From positions 1 to 64,000 of the forward strand of contig CAYZWF010000007.1 in NCBI GenBank assembly GCA_964482135.1: a stretch of 64,000 nt of DNA. The letters run 5' to 3'. The notes below the pieces were generated by a model, which made no database searches, was not told where the DNA came from, and worked only from the letters and a program-made list of their open reading frames with translations. Origin of the DNA: UBA11136 sp964482135 (lineage in GTDB: Bacteria > Pseudomonadota > Alphaproteobacteria > UBA11136). Each line of letters begins with the position of its first letter. Positions within the stretch are counted from its first letter, which is position 1. This document shows, in pieces, positions 23,951 through 33,130 of this stretch. The position numbers and the translations under genes were made by a program.

Positions 23951-25275
23951 CCGACAACACCCCCGTTCACGTGATCGGCGGCGGGCTGGCGGGTTCAGAG
24001 GCCGCGTGGCAGTTGGCGCGCGCCGGTGTGCCCGTGATCCTGCACGAAATGCGCCCCCAGCGCCCCACCGAGGCCCACCAGACCGGGCGGTTGGCGGAAC
24101 TGGTCTGTTCCAACTCCCTGCGCTCCGACGATGCGTCGAGCAACGCCGTGGGCGTCCTGCACGAGGAAATGCGCCGTTGCGGCTCCCTCATCATGGCCGC
24201 CGCCGACGCAGCACGTGTACCGGCGGGCGGGGCCTTGGCGGTGGATCGCGACGATTTCGCCGCGGCGGTAGAAAAAGCGCTGGAAGAAGCGCCCCTAGTC
24301 ACCATCGAGCGCGCCGAAATCGCCGGTCTGCCGCCTGAAGACTGGGATTCCGTCATCATCGCCACCGGACCGCTCACTTCCCCCGCTCTCACCCAAGCCA
24401 TACAGGAGCTCACCGGCGAGGACTCACTGGCCTTTTTCGATGCCATCGCTCCCATCGTCCATGCCGAAAGCATCGATCTCTCCAAGGCCTGGTTCCAGTC
24501 CCGCTACGACAAGGGAGAAGGCAAGGACTACATCAACTGTCCCCTCACCCGGGAGCAATACGAAACCTTCATCGCCGGGCTTCTCGCCGGCGACAAGACC
24601 GAATTCAAGGAATGGGAGCGCGACACCCCCTATTTCGAGGGCTGCCTGCCGATCGAGGTGATGGCGGAACGGGGCCCGGAAACCCTGCGTTTTGGGCCCA
24701 TGAAGCCGGTGGGACTGACCAATCCCCATGAGCCGGAGAAACAATACGCCGTGGTCCAGCTGCGCCAGGACAACAAGCTCGCCACCCTGTTCAACATGGT
24801 GGGCTTCCAGACCAAGCTCACACATGGCGAACAGACCCGCATTTTCCGCACCATTCCGGGTCTCGAAAAAGCTGAATTCGCCCGCCTCGGCGGTCTCCAT
24901 CGCAACACGTTCATTAACGCACCGAAACAAATTGACGGGCTGTTGCGTTTAAAACTGCGACCGCAGTTGCGTTTCGCCGGCCAGATCACCGGCGTCGAAG
25001 GCTACGTGGAAAGCGCCGCCATGGGCCTTTTAGCGGGGCGCTTCGCCGCCGCGGAACGGCTAGGACAGGCGCCTTCCCCACCACCGCCCACCACGGCCTT
25101 AGGCGCGCTGCTGGGCCATATCAGCGGCGGCGCCGAGGAAGAGACCTTCCAGCCCATGAACGTTAATTTCGGCCTTTTCCCGCCCTTGGCCGACCCGGTA
25201 AAGGGCAAAAAAGCGCGCAAGGAAGCCCATGCCGCACGGGCGCTGGACGATCTTGCTAAATGGTTGGGATCATAA
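23947..25275 (+). CDS. trmFO: tRNA m5U54 methyltransferase, folate-dependent
   Basis: A 442-residue TrmFO flavoprotein, which forms 5-methyluridine at position 54 of tRNA using methylenetetrahydrofolate and FAD. The N-terminal FAD motif VIGGGLAGSEAA (about 9-20) is followed by VILHEMRP, ELVCSNSLRSDD, and the conserved IVHAESIDLSKAWFQSRYDKG; the C-terminal part holds GQITGVEGYVESAAMGLLAG. The ATG overlaps the uvrA stop as ATGA, so the pair is translationally coupled. Length is normal. Presence of this enzyme in place of TrmA is typical for alphaproteobacteria. Confidence 0.98.
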   Translation: MTDNTPVHVIGGGLAGSEAAWQLARAGVPVILHEMRPQRPTEAHQTGRLAELVCSNSLRSDDASSNAVGVLHEEMRRCGSLIMAAADAARVPAGGALAVDRDDFAAAVEKALEEAPLVTIERAEIAGLPPEDWDSVIIATGPLTSPALTQAIQELTGEDSLAFFDAIAPIVHAESIDLSKAWFQSRYDKGEGKDYINCPLTREQYETFIAGLLAGDKTEFKEWERDTPYFEGCLPIEVMAERGPETLRFGPMKPVGLTNPHEPEKQYAVVQLRQDNKLATLFNMVGFQTKLTHGEQTRIFRTIPGLEKAEFARLGGLHRNTFINAPKQIDGLLRLKLRPQLRFAGQITGVEGYVESAAMGLLAGRFAAAERLGQAPSPPPPTTALGALLGHISGGAEEETFQPMNVNFGLFPPLADPVKGKKARKEAHAARALDDLAKWLGS

Positions 25276-25329
25276 CTTCCCGAAAATCACTTCTGCCTTA
25301 CCGAAGCCTTAATTATTTTAAGGTTTAAA

Positions 25330-27255
25330 ATGATCCTGTATGATCCGCTAAAATTTACCGGGTGGGATATGCTGAGATCGTTCCAAACCTTCTTTTTTAG
25401 CTATTTTCTGACGGCCGTGGTCATGGGCGCCATTCTTCTTGCCGTGCCGCCAACGGCCTCGGCCTTACATCCCGGCGAACATCCGAAAAATATCCTGGTC
25501 TTGAACTCCTACCATGAGGGATATGCGTGGTCCGACGGCATCATGGCGGGCATCCACTCCGTTTTTTCGGGCATTTTCAGCACGAATATCATGGTGGAGT
25601 ATCTCGACACCAAACGTCATCACGACGCGGACTATTACGCGGCGTTCAAGGGTCTCCTTGAGTTAAAATACCGGGACAATCCTCCCGATGTTCTCATATC
25701 CAGCGACGACAACGCCTTGGATTTCGTCTTGCAGAACCGCGACGCCCTCTTTCCGGATATCCCTTTTATTTTTAATGGAATCGACAAGATTTCCCCGCAG
25801 AGGATCGCCGGCCAGAAAAATATCTATGGCGTCGAGGAAAACCTGAATATTGGAGGTACCCTGGATATAGCCATGGAGCTCTTTCCCGCCGCCCGGTCGG
25901 TTTATTTTGTCAGCGACGGAACCCCCACGGGAAACAGCTACTTTGAAAAGGCAAAATCCCTGGAATCGGACTATGCCTCAAAAATCAGCTTCGAATATCT
26001 CCATGACCTTTCCACCGGCGAACTGGAAGGTGCATTACAGGCTATCCCCGAAGATTCGATCGTGATCTATCTCATTTTTATCCGCGATTCCCAGGGCCGG
26101 CTTCTGACGCTTGAGGAAAGCATGGAAATGGTTTCCTCCCACACCCCCGCGCCGGTGTTCTGCACATGGGGGTTCCGGCCCGGGCTGGGGATGGTGGGCG
26201 GCAACATCACCACCGGATTCAAACAGGGGGAGATTGCCGCGAATATCGCGCACCGCATTCTTTTCGGTGATATGCGTGGAGTCCCGAAAATTTCCCAGGC
26301 CCCCAAGATCAACATGTTCGACTATGAGGTTCTTGAAAAATACGGCGTTTTCAATATTCCCAACGACAGCGTGGTCTACAACAAGCCCTTCTCCTTCTAC
26401 GAGGCCTATCGTGAACTGACCTGGACGGTCATCGCCATCATCGCTTCGCTGTTGTTTATTTCCATCCTCCTGTTTTTCAATATCCAGCAACGGCGCAAAA
26501 TGCACGCCCGGATGCAGGATTCCATGACCAGCGTCGTGGAATCCAATAACGCCAAGACCAATTTTCTCGCCAATATGTCCCATGAATTCCGCACCCCTTT
26601 AAACGCCATTATCGGCATGTCGGAAGCCCTGCTGATGGATGGATTTGGGGATGATAAGAAGGAACGCCGTGATTCCTATCTCAAAGACATCCATTCAAGC
26701 GGTGGGCATCTTCTGGAGCTTGTGGACAATATCCTCGACCTTAGCCTCATCGAATACGGGGCACGCAACATACGTATCAAGGATGTGTCATTACAAACCA
26801 TGGCCGAAGACACCATCCGGATGATGGCGGCCATCGCCGCCAAAAAAGACATCACCATTGAGATCAAGGCCGAAGAGGACATCGGCACCATCGAGGCCGA
26901 CAGACAAGCGGTGATGCGCATTTACCTGAACCTCCTCTCCAACGCCATCAAGTTCAGCCACAACAACGGCAATATTACCCTTGAAATTTTTCACCAGGGA
27001 GATGGTGTCAATGTGGCTGTAACCGACCTGGGAATCGGTATTCCCGAAGAAGACCTCCAGCGCATTCAGCAACCCTTCGAACGCGTGGACAACGATTCCG
27101 CTCACAGACAAGGGGGCGCGGGGCTGGGGCTGGCTTTGGTAAATCAGCTCATTTTGCTCCACAACGGATCATTTTCCATTGAAAGCGAGGTCGGCCATTA
27201 CACCAAGGCCACGGTCCATTTCCCCATGCGCCAACCCGATGAAAACGCCGCTTAG
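25330..27255 (+). CDS. Sensor histidine kinase with substrate-binding-like sensor
   Basis: A 641-residue membrane kinase. After a signal/membrane segment (about 20-45), residues 50-345 look like the ABC-transporter substrate-binding family (PF04392-like: ILVLNSYHEGYAWSDG, DVLISSDDNALDFV, PFIFNGID, GVEENLNIGGTLDIA), here used as a periplasmic sensor. A membrane helix at about 365-385 leads to a HisKA domain with His418 (MSHEFRTPLNAIIG) and an HATPase domain (N box LNLLSNAIKFSH, G1 DLGIGIP, G2 GGAGLGLALV). There is no PAS or receiver domain and no regulator gene beside it. Ligand unknown. Start at ATG 25330, with AAGG upstream; ATG 25369 is an alternative. Confidence 0.9.
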   Translation: MILYDPLKFTGWDMLRSFQTFFFSYFLTAVVMGAILLAVPPTASALHPGEHPKNILVLNSYHEGYAWSDGIMAGIHSVFSGIFSTNIMVEYLDTKRHHDADYYAAFKGLLELKYRDNPPDVLISSDDNALDFVLQNRDALFPDIPFIFNGIDKISPQRIAGQKNIYGVEENLNIGGTLDIAMELFPAARSVYFVSDGTPTGNSYFEKAKSLESDYASKISFEYLHDLSTGELEGALQAIPEDSIVIYLIFIRDSQGRLLTLEESMEMVSSHTPAPVFCTWGFRPGLGMVGGNITTGFKQGEIAANIAHRILFGDMRGVPKISQAPKINMFDYEVLEKYGVFNIPNDSVVYNKPFSFYEAYRELTWTVIAIIASLLFISILLFFNIQQRRKMHARMQDSMTSVVESNNAKTNFLANMSHEFRTPLNAIIGMSEALLMDGFGDDKKERRDSYLKDIHSSGGHLLELVDNILDLSLIEYGARNIRIKDVSLQTMAEDTIRMMAAIAAKKDITIEIKAEEDIGTIEADRQAVMRIYLNLLSNAIKFSHNNGNITLEIFHQGDGVNVAVTDLGIGIPEEDLQRIQQPFERVDNDSAHRQGGAGLGLALVNQLILLHNGSFSIESEVGHYTKATVHFPMRQPDENAA

Positions 27256-27279
27256 AAATCTGGCTTCCGGAGAACAGCG

Positions 27280-28125
27280 CTAGTTACCGCCCTTGCCGAC
27301 TTTCAGCTTGGCCCTGGCCGCCTTGATGAGGGGGTGATCCTCAGCGCAAGAGCCCTCGTCCTCACCATCTTCGGTTCCCGGACCCATATCACCCGCCATC
27401 ATGCGTGCGGCGAAGCCGCTCGCTAGTTCCGGATCGTTGGCGGGATTAATTCTCTCGGCGGCTTCTCTCACCCTCTTCACGGCCACCTCAGGCCAGGCCC
27501 AGGAAAGATGAAGCTCCTCTCCGGGATGGGGGGTGTTCCAGAGGTAACGAAACCCGCGAAATCCCGATTCCGTTTCCACCACGTCGAGAACGCCTTCCAC
27601 ATAATCACGATGGCCGTTGTCGAGGCGGAACAAGGCGCTTTCCGGGCACGGGCCTTCGAATATCACGTCAATGGCGCGCTTGTCGGTGGGATCCCTGACC
27701 TGGAACGTGAATGCCGTCTCCTGGTTCCGCAAGTCGCACTGGATATCCATTTCCTCGCTTAAGGTGAAGGTCGCGCCCGCATCCACAGGACTCGGTAATG
27801 TGAAATCGAGCATGAGGGACCGCGATTCCGAGACCTCCGTCGCTGGTTCAACGGCGCCGGCGCCTTCCATGCGGCACTCATAGCCCCAGCCTTCAAGCAG
27901 GGTATTGGGATCAATACGGGTGGGTTCGGCGATGAATTTCTGAATCCGTAAGTTCGTCAAGCCATCGCGCCGGGAGCGGTAGGTGGTTGCGGTCTGGATA
28001 TGACCGCAAACGGTCCCCTCCCGCTCCCCCGCCCGGAAGGTAATGGTGCTCAGCTCGCGGAGGATGTGGACATGATGACGCCCCCCCATATGCCCGCCGA
28101 CGAGGGTAAAAAAGGCCCTATCCAT
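27280..28125 (-). CDS. Unknown protein, 281 aa
   Basis: A protein I do not recognise. It is soluble with no signal peptide. The N-terminal half is beta-rich (ITFRAGEREGTVCGHIQTATTY, MLDFTLPSP), and it carries six scattered Cys and several acidic strands (FRLDNGHRDYVEGVLDV, WNTPHPGEELHLSWAWPE). The last 60 residues are charged, with an acidic DGEDEGSC segment. The start is uncertain: the ATG at 28125 has no clear ribosome binding site, and ATG 28089 is an alternative. A near-perfect palindrome that resembles a Fur box lies 64-86 nt upstream of the first ATG. It sits alone between a kinase gene facing it and a squalene-synthase-fold gene. Confidence 0.7.
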   Translation of the reverse strand: MDRAFFTLVGGHMGGRHHVHILRELSTITFRAGEREGTVCGHIQTATTYRSRRDGLTNLRIQKFIAEPTRIDPNTLLEGWGYECRMEGAGAVEPATEVSESRSLMLDFTLPSPVDAGATFTLSEEMDIQCDLRNQETAFTFQVRDPTDKRAIDVIFEGPCPESALFRLDNGHRDYVEGVLDVVETESGFRGFRYLWNTPHPGEELHLSWAWPEVAVKRVREAAERINPANDPELASGFAARMMAGDMGPGTEDGEDEGSCAEDHPLIKAARAKLKVGKGGN

Positions 28126-28188
28126 GATTTTTTTCAGTCTTAAAAGGTGGTTTTTCAGTGTTTCCCCTCCTGATTACGCTGCGAACCA

Positions 28189-28211
28189 GCTATAATGATC
28201 ATTATTATAGC
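28189..28211 (-). promoter_or_regulatory. Fur-box-like palindrome
   Basis: GCTATAA and TTATAGC flank TGATCATTA, and the core ATAATGATCATTAT (28192-28205) is a perfect 14-bp palindrome. Its AATGAT/ATCATT halves resemble ferric-uptake-type regulator boxes. It lies in the promoter region of the leftward 281-aa gene. Binding by Fur, Mur or Irr is inference. Confidence 0.4.
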
Positions 28212-28274
28212 AATAATAGCCCTATAAAAAGCAATTACAGTCCATTTAATGGCTATTTATCCCCTGGTATGACC

Positions 28275-29141
28275 TTAATAGCGTCCAAAAAGCCCATTAA
28301 ATGGTATTATTAACCGTCCGGGGTGATGCAGGATCATGCGCGGGTGAAAAGGATCGAAGCCGCATTTTCGCAGACGCAGCAGGACCTTATGCGCGATGGC
28401 CAGCGGAAAGAAAACGGGAAGCGCCTCACGGGGCACATGGCGGCTCCGCCTGCGAGCCTTTTCCATATACTCCCCGGAAAGCCCGCAGAGTTCCCGGATA
28501 ACCGCGCATAATTCAGGAGACGGGCGCATGGCGAAGACATCCTCCGCTTTCAGCCTCTCCCGCGCCATCAGTTCCTGCGGCAAATAAAGGCGCCTTGCCG
28601 AGGCATGAAAGGGCAGCGTCCGCATCAAACCGGCAAGGGCGATGGCTCTTGCGGCGTGGCTTGCAGCTTCGGCGAGTTCCGCACTGCCGCTCCCCCCACT
28701 GCCGTCTCCCCCACCCACCAGAACCGACAACAAAAGCTCGTTCAGCGCCCCGGCGGTGCCGTCCGCATAGTCAAGCAGCGCGTCTGAGTCTTTGGGGGGC
28801 GAGGACGCAAGATCGAATATCCGCGCCTCCAGCAAACCTTCGAGAGACGCCCGCGCAAGCCCGAAACGCCCCTTCGCCTCCTCCAGTCCGGACATGATCT
28901 CATGGGCGGGCGGTTGGCCTGAAAACATCCCTTCCACTGCGTCACGCCACCATTGCAGCCTGATCTCACCAAGAACGGGCTCGCTGATCATTTCCGGGAT
29001 TCTCGCAATTTCCTGATAGAAGGCGGTTACGGCGTAATAGGCGTCCCGCCGCTCGGAAGGGACGAACAAACCACAATAATAACGGTCGGGATCGTGCCGT
29101 CTTGTCTGCTGCGCGCAATAGTGGGGGGTGGGGGAAGCCAT
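28275..29141 (-). CDS. Squalene/phytoene synthase-fold protein, NDUFAF6-like
   Basis: A 288-residue protein of the squalene/phytoene synthase fold. The region around the first active-site motif reads EIRLQWWRDAVEG and the second reads YADGTAGALNE, so the aspartate-rich DxxxD pairs that bind magnesium-diphosphate in true synthases are absent. This matches the alphaproteobacterial relatives of NDUFAF6, a mitochondrial complex I assembly factor, and argues against squalene or phytoene synthesis. I use ATG 29141; the longer frame begins with TTG 29174. No hopanoid (hpn) or carotenoid (crt) genes are adjacent. It follows secDF in many related genomes, as it nearly does here. Confidence 0.85.
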   Translation of the reverse strand: MASPTPHYCAQQTRRHDPDRYYCGLFVPSERRDAYYAVTAFYQEIARIPEMISEPVLGEIRLQWWRDAVEGMFSGQPPAHEIMSGLEEAKGRFGLARASLEGLLEARIFDLASSPPKDSDALLDYADGTAGALNELLLSVLVGGGDGSGGSGSAELAEAASHAARAIALAGLMRTLPFHASARRLYLPQELMARERLKAEDVFAMRPSPELCAVIRELCGLSGEYMEKARRRSRHVPREALPVFFPLAIAHKVLLRLRKCGFDPFHPRMILHHPGRLIIPFNGLFGRY

Positions 29142-29385
29142 ATATGGAGATACGTGTCTTTCTTTATTTTGCAAGACATTGAAAGTGGGAAGACGTGATC
29201 AAACATATAGTCCACTATCAAGGTAAAGGCCTTCGGAAAAGACGAATCGATGACAGAAATTAATGGCAGAACTAGAATGTATAATCATTGAAACCACTAC
29301 ATTTAGTATTTAAAATCGTTCTTAATTTCGTGAGTCCCTTTCCCGGCTGAGGCCCCTCCAACGCTATTCAACGAAGGAAACAGTT

Positions 29386-29976
29386 ATGAAGCAACCGCTT
29401 GAATCCCTGCATATGACGGTCATTCTCGGCCTCATACTCACTCTCGTCATGGCTTATGTTGTGGCCGGCACCGGCTATTCCTCGGCCATGGACCTCTACC
29501 AATTGCCCGTCATCGTCCGCTGGCTGCATGTGGTCAGCGGCGTCATGTGGATCGGTCTGCTGTGGTATTTCAATTTCGTACAAATCCCCAACATGCCCAA
29601 TATTCCCGACGACCAGAAACCCGCCATCGGCAAGGTCATAGCACCCGCGGCCCTGTTCTGGTTCCGCTGGGGCGCCATGGGCACCATCGTCTTTGGTCTA
29701 TACCTCGCCGAGCTTAACGGTTATCTGGCCGATGCCATGATGCTCTCCGGCGGACCCAACACAGTGGGGATCGGTATCGGCATGTGGCTGGGGCTGATCA
29801 TGTGGTTCAACGTATGGTTCGTTATCTGGCCCAACCAGAAGAAGGCGCTGGGTATCGTCGAGGCCGATGCCGACGCGAAAAAGGCGGCGGCGCGTACCGC
29901 CATGCTGTTCTCGCGGACCAATACCCTGCTTTCCATCCCCATGCTGCTGGCCATGGTGTCGGCCCAAAACATGTAG
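29386..29976 (+). CDS. Urate hydroxylase PuuD-like membrane protein
   Basis: A 196-residue integral membrane protein with about five hydrophobic helices. The block VRWLHVVSGVMWIGLLWYFNF (about 43-63) and the IWPNQKK segment match the N-terminal membrane domain of PuuD-type urate hydroxylases; the cytochrome c domain of full PuuD is absent. His48 (LHVVSG) is a plausible haem or metal ligand. No purine-degradation genes are nearby, so enzyme function is not supported by context. A strong terminator follows at 30016. The upstream 211 nt up to the previous gene contain no evident gene. Confidence 0.75.
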   Translation: MKQPLESLHMTVILGLILTLVMAYVVAGTGYSSAMDLYQLPVIVRWLHVVSGVMWIGLLWYFNFVQIPNMPNIPDDQKPAIGKVIAPAALFWFRWGAMGTIVFGLYLAELNGYLADAMMLSGGPNTVGIGIGMWLGLIMWFNVWFVIWPNQKKALGIVEADADAKKAAARTAMLFSRTNTLLSIPMLLAMVSAQNM

Positions 29977-30015
29977 GTTTTCGGGCTCCATACCGTAAAA
30001 GCAGACTCCGCTTCA

Positions 30016-30055
30016 CGGGGCTCCCTGAATGTCAGGGGGCTCCGTTTTCTTTTCT
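30016..30055 (+). terminator. Rho-independent terminator
   Basis: A 13-bp stem (CGGGGCTCCCTGA with TCAGGGGGCTCCG, two G-U pairs, ATG loop) followed by TTTTCTTTTCT. It ends the PuuD-like gene, 40 nt after its stop codon. Confidence 0.9.
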
Positions 30056-30133
30056 GCCCCTGTTTCCTGGGTGCGAGCTAGAATGGTCTCCGTCATAGGC
30101 CCCCGAAAGACAGCGCAAGGAAAGGAGATCATC

Positions 30134-30535
30134 ATGAACATGCCCAGATTCGTCACCGCGTTTATTGCCGTTTTCATCGTTTTCGGAATTCTCGAATACG
30201 TGATTCACGAGATTCTCCTGGCCGGCTTATATGAAGCCACGGCAGAGCTCTGGCGGCCCAAGGCGGAACAATGGGACAAGCCGGGATGGATCGCGGCTTC
30301 CGGGGCACTTTTTGTGGGGGCCTTCTGCCTTATTTTCGACCAGGGGTATGAAGCCAAGGGCCTGATGGAAGGCGTCCGCTACGGCGCTCTGATCGCCATG
30401 TTACTCACCGGGATCATACTCGGCTTTTACGTGTTCATGCCGATTCCGCTGGCCCTGATCGGCTATTGGACCGTTACCGTTTTCGTGGAATCCATCATCG
30501 CGGGCGTGGTGCTGGCGAAAATCTACGCCAGATAA
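30134..30535 (+). CDS. Small integral membrane protein, 133 aa
   Basis: A 133-residue protein with four hydrophobic segments (about 5-25, 55-72, 80-105 and 110-130), otherwise unrecognised. I take ATG 30134, because AAGGAG lies 8 nt upstream; a longer frame back to 30029 runs through the preceding terminator and is not credible. Residues YVIHEILLAGLY and the acidic WRPKAEQWDKPGW loop between helices 1 and 2 are the most distinctive features. It is convergent with secF. It has its own ribosome binding site and lies after a terminator, so it needs its own promoter. Confidence 0.75.
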   Translation: MNMPRFVTAFIAVFIVFGILEYVIHEILLAGLYEATAELWRPKAEQWDKPGWIAASGALFVGAFCLIFDQGYEAKGLMEGVRYGALIAMLLTGIILGFYVFMPIPLALIGYWTVTVFVESIIAGVVLAKIYAR

Positions 30536-30587
30536 GGACCCGGATAAGACTTTGGATTTACTGCCGGGATGCGGTCTTGTGCTGCCG

Positions 30588-31526
30588 TTACGCGGGGGTT
30601 TCCTCACCAGCCGGAGCGGCGGGGCCTTCGCCGAAATCACGGCGCAAATTCAATTTGATCAACAGCGGCGCGGCCACGAAAATGGAGGAATAGGTGCCCA
30701 CGAAAACGCCCCAGATCATGGCGAAAACAAAGTCGTGGATCACCTCACCGCCGAAGAAATAGAGGGCCAACAGCGCCAACAGGGTGGTCACACTGGTCAT
30801 GGTGGTGCGGGCCAGGGTCTGATTGATGCTCTTGTTGAGGAGGTCGGGAAGCGGCATTTTCCTGTATTTGCGCAGGTTTTCCCGGACCCGGTCATAGACC
30901 ACCACGGTATCGTTGATGGAATAACCAGCAATGGTGAGGATGGCGGCGATAGTGGAGAGGTTGAACTCAAGCTGGAGAATGGCAAACAGGCCGATGGTGG
31001 TGGCCACGTCATGCATCAGCGCCACCACAGCGCCGATGCCGAACTGCCACTCGAAACGGAACCAGATGTAGATCATGATCGCCAGAAGCGACAGACACAC
31101 AGCCCAGGTTCCAGCCGCGATCAGTTCGGAACCGACCTTGGGGCCAACGAACTCCGTGCGCCGGTAATCGGGGCCATCTCCTAAGACTTCCTTGACGGCG
31201 GTTATGGCCGCCAACTGGGCCTTTTCGTCGCCTTTCTGGCGCTGGACGCGGATAAGGATGTTCTCTGGTTCGCCGAATTCCTGGATTTCCACCTCGCCAA
31301 GGTCCAGCCCGTCGAGCTGTGTGCGCAGGGAGGGAATATCGGGGGCCTGCTCGAATTTCACATCGATCATGATGCCACCCTGGAAATCGATCCCGAAGTT
31401 AAGGCCACGCACGGTGAAAAAGAGGAGCGAGAGAATAATCATCGCCACCGACAGGGAAAAAGCGGCGAGGCGTTTTCCTGTGAAGTCGAAATTGGTGTCC
31501 GCGGGGACGAGTTTGATGAGTCGCAT
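30588..31526 (-). CDS. secF: Protein translocase subunit SecF
   Basis: A 312-residue SecF. Six membrane helices are visible, with the periplasmic domain between the first and second: FGIDFQGGIMIDVKFE, then GDGPDYRRTEFVGPKVGSEL. The RND-type core contains GYSINDTVVVYDRVREN, the SecF signature, and MTSVTTLLALLALYFFGG. With SecD it uses the proton gradient to pull exported proteins through SecYEG. It starts 12 nt after the secD stop and ends the yajC-secD-secF run. Length is normal. Confidence 0.97.
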   Translation of the reverse strand: MRLIKLVPADTNFDFTGKRLAAFSLSVAMIILSLLFFTVRGLNFGIDFQGGIMIDVKFEQAPDIPSLRTQLDGLDLGEVEIQEFGEPENILIRVQRQKGDEKAQLAAITAVKEVLGDGPDYRRTEFVGPKVGSELIAAGTWAVCLSLLAIMIYIWFRFEWQFGIGAVVALMHDVATTIGLFAILQLEFNLSTIAAILTIAGYSINDTVVVYDRVRENLRKYRKMPLPDLLNKSINQTLARTTMTSVTTLLALLALYFFGGEVIHDFVFAMIWGVFVGTYSSIFVAAPLLIKLNLRRDFGEGPAAPAGEETPA

Positions 31527-31538
31527 GGTGCTTTGGCC

Positions 31539-33107
31539 CTAGACTGGCAGTATTTGCGGACGGCGGCGGCGCAGCCACGTCACCACCATAAGCCGTGTCA
31601 CCATGATAGCGGTGAACATGGAGGTGGCGATGCCGATGGAGAGCGTAACGGCGAAGCCCTTGATGGGGCCGGTTCCGAACTCGAACAGGAACAGCGCCGC
31701 AATCAAGGTCGTCACATTGGCGTCGATAATGGTGGTCAGCGCCCGCTTGTAACCGGCCTCAATGGCATTAATAGGGGTTCGCCCGCCCATGACTTCCTCG
31801 CGTATATGCTCGAAAATCAGAACATTGGCGTCCACCGCCATGCCCACGGTGAGGACGATTCCGGCGATACCCGGCAGAGTAAGTGTGGCCTGCAACAGCG
31901 ACAGAGCACCAAAGATTATGGCCAGATTGATTATCAGGGCCACATCGGCCATGACGCCAAACAGCCCGTATCCCAAGATCATAAAAACGATCACGGCGAT
32001 AAAGCCGATGATACAGGCGATTTTGCCGGCGGCGATGGAATCGGCGCCGAGGCTGGGACCGACGCTGCGTTCCTCAAGAATAGTCAGCGGCGCGGGCAAT
32101 GCGCCGGCGCGCAGTAACAGCGCGAGGTCGTTGGCTGAATCCGCGGTGAAGCTGCCGGAAATCTGACCGCTGCCGCCGAGAATAGGCTCTCGGATTACCG
32201 GCGCGCTGACCACCATGCCGTCGAGAATGATGACCAGCCGCTTACTGACATTTTCCGAGGTGATCTTGCCGAATTTCCTCGATCCCACGGAATCGAACTT
32301 GAAGTTCACGATCCAGCGGCCGGTGTTGGAATCATAGGTGGCCTGGGCGTTATCAAGACGGTCGCCACTGATCATGACGCGCTTGCGCACCACGAAGAAG
32401 GGCTCGATGCTGGAAGGGTCGCCCGAGGGCACGATCATGGCGCCCACCGGGGCCTTGTTGTCCTTGATCATGGCCGGGGTCTTCTTATCGAGGAGATGCA
32501 GCGTCAGTTTCGCCGTGCGTCCCAACAGAGCCTTGACATGCTCAGGGTCCTTTACGCCGGGAAGCTGGATCAGGATGCGGTCGGCCCCCTGGCGCTGGAT
32601 GGTGGGTTCGCGGGTGCCGGTTTCATCAATGCGGCGGCGGACGATTTCAATGGACTGCGACATGGTGGCGGTTTCCATCTCGCGCAGGGTTTGCGGCGTA
32701 TAGGAGACCTTGAAAGCTCCCTCCTCCTGCTCGATCACAAGCCCAGGCTCCAGATCACGCACCAATGTGCGGACCGCATCGCTCTCTTGGGGGTCGGTCA
32801 GGGTGAAACTCAGGGATTCCCTGGCGGCGCCGAGTCCCCGGTAGCCGATTTTTTCCTTACGCAGGGCGCTGCGGACGGAATCAACCAGCGCCTCCAGCCT
32901 CTCGACCGTTACCGAATCCACATCCACTTCCAACAGAAGATGGGAACCGCCCTGAAGATCGAGGCCAAGGTTGATTTGCTGATGGGGCAGCCAGTCGGGA
33001 AGTCCATCGGCGGTTTGACGGTCGAGAAAATTGGGCAGCGCAAACGCGACGCCCATGGTGCAGATGACCGCGATCAGGATGATTTTCCATTTGGCAAAAT
33101 AGAGCAT
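31539..33107 (-). CDS. secD: Protein translocase subunit SecD
   Basis: A 522-residue SecD, partner of SecF. The N-terminal membrane helix is followed by LGLDLQGGSHLLLEVD, a large periplasmic region including IVRRRIDETGTREPTIQRQG (the conserved P1 block) and FTADSANDLALLLRAGALPAPL. Five C-terminal helices contain GMAVDANVLIFEHIREE, the proton-relay region with the conserved Asp. Length is slightly short of the enterobacterial protein but normal for alphaproteobacteria. It starts 23 nt after the yajC stop. Confidence 0.97.
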   Translation of the reverse strand: MLYFAKWKIILIAVICTMGVAFALPNFLDRQTADGLPDWLPHQQINLGLDLQGGSHLLLEVDVDSVTVERLEALVDSVRSALRKEKIGYRGLGAARESLSFTLTDPQESDAVRTLVRDLEPGLVIEQEEGAFKVSYTPQTLREMETATMSQSIEIVRRRIDETGTREPTIQRQGADRILIQLPGVKDPEHVKALLGRTAKLTLHLLDKKTPAMIKDNKAPVGAMIVPSGDPSSIEPFFVVRKRVMISGDRLDNAQATYDSNTGRWIVNFKFDSVGSRKFGKITSENVSKRLVIILDGMVVSAPVIREPILGGSGQISGSFTADSANDLALLLRAGALPAPLTILEERSVGPSLGADSIAAGKIACIIGFIAVIVFMILGYGLFGVMADVALIINLAIIFGALSLLQATLTLPGIAGIVLTVGMAVDANVLIFEHIREEVMGGRTPINAIEAGYKRALTTIIDANVTTLIAALFLFEFGTGPIKGFAVTLSIGIATSMFTAIMVTRLMVVTWLRRRRPQILPV

Positions 33108-33130
33108 GAGGATCAGGGCGCCTTAGGGAG

